A stretch of DNA of 64,000 bases from Ailurus styani (taxonomy: Eukaryota; Chordata; Mammalia; Carnivora; Ailuridae). The number at the start of each line of letters is the position of its first letter. The stretch's first letter is position 1. This document shows positions 56,320 to 64,000 of the stretch, in pieces. The stretch lies in NCBI GenBank assembly GCA_002007465.1, contig LNAC01000009.1:3811526-3875525 (forward strand). Reading direction: 5' to 3'. The position numbers and the translations under genes are program-made. The notes beneath the pieces were generated by a model. The model was not told the origin of the DNA. It saw only the letters and a list, made by a program, of their open reading frames with translations, and did no database searches.

Positions 56320-56440
56320 TCTGCCATGTGCCAGGCCGTCTGCCTGGGACAGGCATCATTTCTACTTTGCTGATAAGGAAACGTGCAGGAGCCTGGCATG
56401 ATCACACAGCTAGAGAGTAGCAGGGCTGGGCTGCAAAGGC
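56320..56440 (+). mobile_element. MIR fragment
   Basis: CATGTGCCAGGCCGTCTGCC, GCTGATAAGGAAACGTGCAG and ATCACACAGCTAGAGAGTAG. Confidence 0.8.
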
Positions 56441-58465
56441 AGATCTTCCTGCCCCTGAAGCTTAGGGACCTCCAGTCACATCAAACTGCCTGGAATCACG
56501 CAGCTCCTCTTAACACACAGTCCACACGAACCCTGTTTTCCTTGCAGACAAAATCACAACCAGGCGCCAAGTCCCCACGGATAAAAACAGCTGTTCACCA
56601 AAGGTTCTGTTTTATGTTATTAATTCATTTAAAAGGAAATTTGGTTTCTAACCAGCACTATTGTCATATCCACACCCAAGAAGAGAGGAAAAATGAGTCT
56701 GGAAGGTACAAAGTGTTGGTTTCATTAGATCAAATACACTGATGGCCTATGTCTGCAGCCAGAGCTGATTCCTGTCCCAACAGCTCTCCCCACCCTTCGG
56801 ACCAGTGTTTTTCTGGGGCTCAGGGAGGGACTCCAACCCCTCCCTCCCTCCATCATGAGTGGAACTGGGGGGCAGCCTTTTCCACTTGTTTCCATTGTGA
56901 CAAGAAGTCATCTACCGGGAAAGGAAAAGCAAGTAACAAATGCAAACTCAGAGCGGTCACAGATGAGAGGCAGCTGGTGAGGCTTCCAGGGAGAACACCA
57001 GTGCCAACAAGCCTTACGCTGGGAGCCACCCCATGTCTTGGCCCCAAGGGGGGGGGCACCTGAACCACCCCCTAGGTGGTGGTAGGTCCTAGGAGGACCT
57101 ATCTACTATCTAATTCAGTCTTCTGAACCAAGGGGGGCACTGGAGCACAGAAGCGACAAGGATTCAAAGAGATATTATCCTTATCATCACTGCCACATCC
57201 TAAACGTATTCATTAAGTAACATCAGGACCGGGCACTGCACTGGGTCATGGGATATGGAGGGAACAGTATCGGCACGATCCCCATATCCATGGAGTTTAT
57301 AACCTAGGAGGCGGACAGACTGGAAATAACTAATTATTCAGACTTTTAAAAGTCATGACATTTCAGTACAACAGTGGAAAGTGCTATGCACAGTACGTAG
57401 GAGACAGTGTGGCGAGCGTGAGGGGAACATGCACGAGTCCCAGTCTAGCGCTCCAAGCTGCTCGCTCCACCTCTGCGGAGGGGGGGGGGGCGGGTAAGGG
57501 GGTTGGGAAGCAGAACCAGGGAGGCTGGACCACGGAGGCTGTGGGTGGCACGGAGCAGCAGGCTTGGGCGGGCTGAGGCTGGGAGGTCTGCTGCCGGCCC
57601 CTCATGCCACCTGGCCAGCAGGGTAAAAAGGTGTGCGTCCCAGGAGCAGTGGGGAGCCTCAGAGGGGTCTAGGCAGGACAGGGTCAGACTGTGGCTTTAG
57701 AAAGATGTCTCTGGTTGCAGAAAGGAGTTTGGGAAGCAGGATGAAGTGCGAGGAGATGTGATCGGAGGAGAGGGGGCAGAGGCTCAGGCCAGGCTGGGGC
57801 AGTGGAGGGAAATAAGTGGTCTGAGAAAACTGCCAAGCATGTGACCTGAGAGAGGGGTTTTAATGATGTCATCGAAACCGATCTCCTCTTTACAAATAAC
57901 TGCCTGCTGGCAACGAGCTTCCCTGCTCTTAGGGCCAAACACTGTGATTCCAAGGAGCAGCAAAGACACACAGGGTTTGTCTGACATCCAACACTGACCT
58001 CGGCTTTCTGGAATGCCCGCTTCTTCAGAGCAGGCAACCCGGCGTCCAGACAAAAGGCCAGAGGGTCAGGTTCCTGAACCCACAGGCAGTGTTTTCCTGC
58101 ACTGCAACGTGTCATGTGCCCCAAAGGAAATGGTGTACTGCAGCAGGGAGTCTTCCATTCCTACAGGCCAGCCCTTCTGCAAACCAACAGATGCTGGTCA
58201 AGTCACGCTCAGAGGCTTCAAGCACTGAGGCAGGAAAGGTGAAGCCAAACCTCTCCAGAGTAAGAGCCCTGCGGGGAGGCAAGCCCTCTCTGGAGAAAGC
58301 CTCTTTGCCTCAAAAACACTCAGTGCTGCTCCATTCCTCATTTGAAGCCATGTGCCTTTTTCTCTAAGGCCCAGCTTCCTCCCAGGACCACAGTGAGGAC
58401 AGCAGAGGATTGCAAGCCCACCCAGACTAGCCCTTGCCTGCCTTCCCCTAACACTGAGCTCCTGG
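56441..58465. other. Intron, unique, no recognised feature
   Basis: It includes a run of ten G at 57480 and a short palindromic stretch AGGTCCTAGGAGGACCT at about 57085. No exon was recognised. Confidence 0.45.
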
Positions 58466-58849
58466 TCTGTGCCTTGAAACCTGGTGGCAGGTGCTGGTGA
58501 CACTCTGGTCCTTTGCCTCATGCGGCTCCCAGTCCAGGCCCACAGTTGTCTTCTGGGGGAGCCCAGGCTACCTCCTGGCACCTCCATCTCCCCTCTTTGT
58601 TGCTGTCAACACCCCTGCCTTTGGCTCTGGCCCACGGTCTCCTCCTCTCACTCTCCTGCCGTCATGTCCTGGGACATCACTAAACTGGGTGGTGCACCTT
58701 CTCGCCCCTGGGTCACACCATACCCCGCTTTCCCCAGGAGAGACCTTCATCGTCCTCCCACTGCAGCTTCCCGAAGGCACAGCCTCCTCCCATCACGCAG
58801 TCTCCAGAGCCACTCCACCTCACAGACGCTGCACTGCGCCATCATTCTC

Positions 58850-59545
58850 CCTCGATGACCTCCTGGCCTCCAGCTCGTTCTCTGACTCCGAACCAAATCT
58901 GTGCTTTGCCCCCTGCTCGACCTCTGGTCCCTCAGTCCTTCCTGAGTCTTCCAGGCCGTCAGCCCTCTCCAGCCCTTCCGGTCTCCCTCCCCCAGGGTAA
59001 ACATTACTGATGCCCCTGCTCTGCTTCCAGGCTCTCTGGGCCTCCTCCTGCTTCTGGAGCCACTTCCTCTGTCTCCTTCTCTGTCCACTGCCCTTTCTTC
59101 TGTTTCCTGAATGCACAGTCCACTCTCCTCTCTCCTGTGTGTTCCTGTCTGGGGCCTCACAGCAGCCTCCTAACCTGCCTAACGCCAGGCTCTCTCTTCT
59201 CCGGGGCTGCCCCCTGGCCTCATGCACACTGTTGCAAAGCTCCACATCGGTCTCCTGAGTCTGGCTGGTTCTGTCTCCGGCACTAAGAATGAACTTCCTA
59301 AAATACAATCTGTCCATGTTGCTCCCTTTTTGAAATCCTTCAGTGGATCCCCGGATCCGACGACGTAGAGCTCTGCTTCCTGCCCACCCCTACCACCCAC
59401 TCTCCTTGCCGTCTCTACATCCCCCAAATACTTCCTGTCTACGGCTTGTTCACATCACCGTTCCTCCCTCTCGCCGGATTGTGTCCCCGAGTCCCCTTCA
59501 TCTGTGTCTCCCCAGCACGCAGCCCAGCAGACATATGAATGAATG
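58850..59545 (+). mobile_element. L2 remnant
   Basis: The clearest part is 59285-59545: AATACAATCTGTCCATGTTG, TTTGAAATCCTTCAGTGGAT, TGTGTCTCCCCAGCACGCAG and a terminal ATGAATGAATGAG. The preceding C/T-rich sequence is probably the same element. Confidence 0.7.
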
Positions 59546-59889
59546 AGAGTGTGCGAGTGAAGGTCAGTCACTGTGGGGGGCTCTGGCAGTGGGGATGGCA
59601 GCAAAAACTGGGAAAAACACAGGCACACAGAGAAGCTTTATTTGGTACCACTAAGGCTCATTTCCTCCATACTCAGGCTCACTAGACACCCATCCCCATG
59701 CCTCAGTGACCCGGCATGCCCCCAGCTGCCAGTGGGCAAGAGAATGACACAGGGGCTTCTGGCAAGCCCTTGTTATGCCGACATCCCTGGCAATGGGACC
59801 CTCGAGGAGCACAGAACCGAGAGAGCAGCAGGCTCGCCTCCTCTTCTCCCCAGCCATCCAGCACCAAAAGTAGTGTTAAATCTCGCTAA

Positions 59890-60030
59890 ATACATGATCT
59901 GCCTTTTCAATGAGTTATTCACTCTGCCTGAAATGCCCTTACTAACTCCCATCCACTTCCACAAACCACCCATAAAATACAATCCCTTTCAGCTTTCAAG
60001 GCTCAGTGCCAACGTGCCAACTCCAAGGCA
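59890..60030 (+). mobile_element. L2 fragment
   Basis: CACTCTGCCTGAAATGCCCT and CAGCTTTCAAGGCTCAGTGC match the L2 3' region. Confidence 0.6.
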
Positions 60031-60354
60031 GAGCGACTCTCCCCAGCAATGTCCGCAGGGTCCTGGGGCACCATGGTGTGAGTCTTCACCTAGAGCTCAG
60101 CTTCACGAAGGCCCTCCAGGGGCCGGGATGTGAACTCAGACCTCAGGGATTCCAGGAAGAGGGCTCTTGCGCACTCCGCTATTGAAATCTCGCCTCCTCG
60201 GGGCCAGCGGCTCCCGCACGGGCACTGCTGAATGTTCTGCTGAGCACGACCTCCCGCCCATAACGTGCACAGCCTCTTGGAGCCGTGCACCAGTGAGAGC
60301 AAACAGCCACAAGCCATGGGAACTGACAGCCTGCAGGCACGCTACCAAGGTTTT

Positions 60355-60485
60355 ACACACCCCCCCTAAGGTAAAAACTGTGATTTCCCCCCATTTTACA
60401 CAAGAAAATTGAAGCAGAGAGAACGAGTAACTTGTCCAAAGTCCGAGCTCCTCAGGGTGAGGTCAGGACTCAACCCCGGCTTTGT
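60355..60485 (+). mobile_element. MIR fragment
   Basis: CCCATTTTACACAAGAAAAT, GAGTAACTTGTCCAAAGTCC and GACTCAACCCCGGC. Confidence 0.75.
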
Positions 60486-61640
60486 CGGATGAGTCCCTGC
60501 TCTGAGCACCGTGCGGGCGAGTGGGCCCGGTGGCCCAGTGTGGACAGAGCCCTGGGCTGGGGAACACACAGACTGTGCTCATTTTCAGCACCTTCTAAGA
60601 ACAGTAGGTTCCCCCTTGACACTGTTCCCTGTTGACATCGAAGCCAATGACAAAACCAGTTCTGACAGTTCCACTGGCCTCTGAGAAACTGCTGGGCCCT
60701 TAGTTCCATGGGCTGAGAGTATGGGCATAATGACAGACAGATGTGGGAGGGAACACTGGTGGGGACAAAATGCCACCCTACAAATGTACCACACAAGGCT
60801 CCCACCACCGGGACCCCTTGGAAAGACCTCCTTCGTCCTGAGCCCTGGCAGCCAGGACTCCACCACGGTGGTGATGGGTTCTGGGCCACAGCATAGAAGC
60901 TAAACCCAGCCGTGAGCCATTCTGCTGCGAGGCTGTATCTGCGTCAACTCACGAGTGTCCGATAAAATTGGTCACTTGTCAGAGTCACCAGAGAACGGGG
61001 CAGTCATGGTTCTTTATTTGCTGACTTCCATTTTCCTTGTTCTCTGCCAACCCTTAACTCTCTGTCTGCCAAGCTTCCTCTAAGCCCTGTGACGATGCTC
61101 TTGCGGGCATCGCAAAAATAAGCAGAAATAAGCAGAAGCCACAGTTCTACCCTCAGTTATCAACAGCATTTGGAAATTTGAATCTTCAAAGGCTGAGCTC
61201 ACCAGGCAAAACGCTTGTTTGGGGGGAGGCGGTTCCACCACAAAACAGGCACCCTGGTAATAATGTTCCCTTAACTGGCCCACCCCCCACCCCTGGCAAC
61301 GGGCCTAAACACAGCCAGATAACATTCTGCTCCTGCGCTTCTCACATTCATTCAACAAATATTGAGGATCCACTGTGTTCCAGGCGCTGGGATCCAACAG
61401 GGTCTCTCGGGAGACAGACTCCAGAGCCAAGTGAGCATAACCCTCCTCTTCTGCTCTGGTGTTTCCAAAAGCCTTCTAGGGAAGTCAAGACAGGGGGCCC
61501 ATGTGGGTGTGGAAGTGGTACGGGGGAGGAAGATGAGAAGAAAAGGTCCTGAAGACAAAGAGAACTGCAAAGAAATGTTAAACTGCAATCTATAGCCTGC
61601 TGGTTAATATTAATACTGGTATTCTCATTTTTAAACTACT
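60486..61640. other. Intron, unique, no recognised feature
   Basis: A short MIR-like word (ACAAATATTGAGGATCCACT) occurs near 61357. Otherwise nothing recognised. Confidence 0.45.
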
Positions 61641-61687
61641 GTGTGTATGTGTGTGTGTGTATACACACACACACACACATATATATG
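61641..61687. repeat. (TG)n-(CA)n palindromic microsatellite
   Basis: A TG run meets a CA run at GTATAC (dyad between 61661 and 61662), giving at least 14 perfectly paired bases per arm, followed by (AT)n. Confidence 0.95.
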
Positions 61688-61789
61688 ATGAGACAGTACA
61701 AAAATTTAATTATTTAACGTTGTTAGAAACCAAAACTGTCAGTGTAAAAGAAATCATTTGAAAATCAAGGGAATCAAGCTCACAATGCT

Positions 61790-62260
61790 GTAATGTTAGA
61801 TTTGAGTCGGAAAGATCAACACTGTATCAGTCACATGTCAACAAGATAATGTGATATGACAAACAACCCTCAAATCTCAGAGGCTTACAACAGCAATATT
61901 TATTTCACACTCAGGGGTTGGTAGAATGGCTGCCATTCAGCCAATCTCTGCTGGGCTTACTGGGGTGGGGCCAGGTTAGGCTAGAATTCAGGTTCTGGGT
62001 TTGGTTCAGGTCATTTATGACATCCGCATTTGGGGACTCAGGCTCAAAACCCAAGAGCTACCCACATATCATGGAGACTGGAAGTTCCAAGAGGGCTGGT
62101 CACGCCTCTCACTCACCAGGTGCATGCTGTCACTTACGCCCAAGGCACAGGGCCAAGCCCAAAGTCAATAGGATGAGAAACAGACACCACTCACAGGGAA
62201 GTCATGACAAGGATGAAGAGGGAAGGAAGAATGTGGAGAAAGAACATCGCCTACACTAAT
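61790..62260. mobile_element. Old interspersed repeat of uncertain class (possibly LTR)
   Basis: AACAACCCTCAAATCTCAGA, GGCTTACAACAGCAATATTT, ATTTCACACTCAGGGGTTGG and CACTTACGCCCAAGGCACAG resemble a common mammalian high-copy element. I cannot name it securely. Confidence 0.45.
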
Positions 62261-62272
62261 TATGAACTCAGG

Positions 62273-62469
62273 ATTTTTTTCTTTTATTTTTGATTACTTT
62301 TTGAGAGAGAGGGAGCACAAGCAGGCAGAGGGAGAGGGAGAGAGAGAATCCCAAGCATCCTCCATGCTCAGTGCACAGCCTGACGTGGGCTCGATCCCAC
62401 GACCCCAAGATCGCGACCCAAGCAGAAACTGCGTCAGATACTCAACCAACTGAGCCACCCACATGCCCC
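62273..62469 (-). mobile_element. CAN-SINE (older type)
   Basis: TTCTTTTATTTTTGATTACT through CAACCAACTGAGCCACCCAC. Target duplications are unclear and the copy is diverged. Confidence 0.92.
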
Positions 62470-62813
62470 ATGACTTCTCCTTTGAAAAAATAGGTATTTC
62501 TTCACCCTGGCCACCAAAAGGGCCTAAAAGCAACTGCAACCTCTTCTCATGAGCATCCTTTCAACCAGGCTGTAGTTTCTGAATATTCATCTCCAGTAAA
62601 AGAAACCAGCACCCTGAAGGCACACCCGATTCCAGGCCTTCAGCAGGAATTGCATGACACAACATTGATATAGCTCATTGTGCCACAGAGCAAGGAAGCC
62701 ATCCAAACCAGGGGATCGTGGTAAGAGGATACAGGCGGTGACATGAAAGGGCTCTCCCTGGTTAAAGACAGGACAATTTACATATCAAAAAGAACAGTGA
62801 CTACAACTTACTG

Positions 62814-62945
62814 AAACAGAGATTCCCAGCCCCTCTCTAACCCTAGGGGATCAACATCTCCAAGGATGGAGCCCAGACATCTGTATTTCTTTACAGAGCT
62901 CCCCAACTGATTCTGATGCTCAGGTAGCACTGAAATGCACCAGTC
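62814..62945. mobile_element. hAT-Charlie MITE fragment (MER20-like)
   Basis: GGAGCCCAGACATCTGTATT, TTACAGAGCTCCCCAACTGA and TTCTGATGCTCAGGTAGCAC follow the right half of a MER20/MER5-like element. Confidence 0.6.
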
Positions 62946-63304
62946 TACAGGCTTCCTGATCTTCTGGGAGTGCAGGTTACACACAGTGTCCATCTTGCTC
63001 TCAGATGCTAGCCTCTGCTTCCTGGGTAGTCTTGTCAAATTCCTAACTGTCTTTTATTCATATCCCTCCAACACTGGGGTGGTCCAGCCACAGCATGGCA
63101 GGCATTATCAAGAAGAAAAACTCCAGTTTTCAGTCTGTAACCAACAATAACAACAGCAAAAAAGCTGGGGCAGCTCCCAGGATCCTCCTTTTAACCATAG
63201 TTTTGACAATGACAATGAGGAGCAAACCCTTCTATTTTTAGCTAATATAGATCCAAGACATTCAAGTTTGGGGTTTCTCCAGATACCTCAAAGGAATTAG
63301 TTTT

Positions 63305-63482
63305 TAATCCTCATTCTGTATCAGAATCACCTGGTAACCTTCTACAAAATGGGTTTGACTGGGCTTCAGGCCCTGACCCAGAGATCCAGATTTAATGGTT
63401 GAGGGTAGAGTCTGGGTACCCCGTGTTTCAGAGGCCGCCAGGTGATTCTGACGTGCAGCCACAGTTGACAACCACAGCTCCA
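63305..63482. mobile_element. hAT-Charlie MITE (MER20-like), nearly complete
   Basis: CTGTATCAGAATCACCTGGT, GGCCCTGACCCAGAGATCCA, GATTTAATGGTTGAGGGTAG, CCAGGTGATTCTGACGTGCA and GTTGACAACCACAGCTCC run in MER20-type order. Confidence 0.75.
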
Positions 63483-64000
63483 AGCAAAAATCTTGGAAGC
63501 AAAACATCTCCACCTTAATGTCTTATCACAATTTGAATCAAGATATGACTTGGTTGAGGCACCTTCCAAACCTAAGTGCCCTGGGGAAAAGCCTTGGTCT
63601 GGCCCTACCTGTGCCTCTAAAGAACTCCCCGCCATTTTCCCTCTTACAATGAGCCTGAGCAGCCAGGCCAGCTTCCCTGGGCACGTGCAGGTTCAGGACT
63701 CAGGGCTCATGGCAAGCTGGGCTACTCTCTCAGATGCTCAGGACAAAGAATAAAGATCCAATGTCTAAACAGCTCCAGATCAAAGCTAAGCAGAGAACAT
63801 GATCACAAATAGCTTCAAGCTGAGAACTAAGGCAACCATCACACAAATATTCCCCTAGAAGTCTCCAAGAGGTAGAGTTGTTTTATTTTTTTTTTAATTA
63901 GAAAGAATGGATAATTTCATGTTAGAAGATAACAGTAAAAGACCAGAAGTCAGCCAATTCAAAAAACAAACATAGCTCTGCTCCCCAAACCTGATGAACA
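63483..64000. other. Intron, no recognised feature
   Basis: Unique sequence to the window end; nothing supportable. Confidence 0.4.

Larger units (their letters stand above)
1..64000 (-). other. RALGPS1: RALGPS1 gene, internal part (four exons and introns)
   Basis: The whole window appears to lie within this gene. Four minus-strand exons, in transcript order 30687-30770, 21955-22044, 19127-19219 and 2514-2640, encode adjoining pieces of one RasGEF domain with no residue missing at the junctions. Introns are about 8642, 2735 and 16486 bases. At least 33 kb of intron lies upstream in the transcript, and at least 2.5 kb follows the last exon. I found neither the N-terminal coding exon that should precede the segment ending in PE, nor the exon starting with IYLLD that should follow. 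In human, RALGPS1 contains the antisense gene ANGPTL2 in one intron (known); I saw no ANGPTL2 coding segment here. Paralogue choice rests on residues such as [24 protein letters not shown] and [10 protein letters not shown], which I recall as RALGPS1; RALGPS2 has [24 protein letters not shown] and LKMTPCIPYL. Confidence 0.88.

Noticed and set aside
1142..62469. Functional tRNA-Lys genes within SINE heads
   Set aside because: The tRNA-like parts are SINE promoters, lack a foldable acceptor stem and anticodon arm, and sit in retroposons with A-rich tails.
30771..64000. Upstream RALGPS1 exon ending A-I-Q-P-E
   Set aside because: Looked for by its expected peptide and donor, not found; a superficially similar stretch near 45940 (ATGGCTTTTTAAATACCAG) has no matching frame or splice sites.
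1..64000. CRISPR arrays, operons, phage or bacterial mobile systems
   Set aside because: The window is vertebrate intronic DNA; the only regular repeats are microsatellites, minisatellites and interspersed elements.

Overview
The window is nuclear DNA from a carnivoran mammal, most likely a mustelid. The main evidence is at least 23 copies or fragments of the tRNA-Lys-derived carnivore SINE (CAN-SINE/SINEC), with the A-box-side motif GCCTGGGTGGCTCAGT, a CT-rich middle and an AATAAA/A-rich tail. Five of them (24797, 36159, 48212, 51780, 54688) carry the variant GTGGGTTAAAGCCTCTGC, which I associate with weasel-family SINEs. Mammalian-wide MIR, L2, Tigger, hAT and old L1M remnants fill much of the rest. 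Nothing prokaryotic is present.

The only protein-coding gene I can support is RALGPS1, a Ral guanine-nucleotide exchange factor, read on the minus strand. Four consecutive internal coding exons are present: 30687-30770, 21955-22044, 19127-19219 and 2514-2640. All have AG/GT splice borders and join in frame into 131 contiguous codons plus one base of the RasGEF (CDC25-like) domain. The introns between them are about 8.6, 2.7 and 16.5 kb. The window ends inside introns on both sides, so the first exons lie beyond 64000 and the rest of the RasGEF domain, the proline-rich region and the PH domain lie before position 1.

Region by region: 1-9.5 kb is intron with old L1M pieces, the exon at 2514, a Tigger-type DNA transposon, an AT-rich inverted repeat, five SINEs and a hAT transposase remnant. 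10.2-12.95 kb is an older L1 3' end split by a younger 5'-truncated L1 that still has an uninterrupted ORF2 C-terminal half and a 15-bp target-site duplication. 13-24 kb holds two exons in GC-richer intron, with L2 and MIR remnants and a perfect 23-bp inverted repeat at 23908. 24-28.3 kb is dominated by old L1 on both strands, with a second young L1 3' end inserted at 27489. 28.5-50 kb is intron with the exon at 30687 and scattered MIR, L2 and SINEs. 51.7-56.1 kb is an old L1 ORF2 landscape packed with nine SINE copies or fragments. 56-64 kb is intron with L2, MIR and MER20-like remnants.

The window does not show a new multi-gene system. The points most worth checking are small-scale: a nearly spacer-less perfect palindrome, the nested L1 insertions, a hAT dimerisation-domain relic, a G4-type tract next to a RALGPS1 splice donor, and a possible cryptic exon at 47092-47135.
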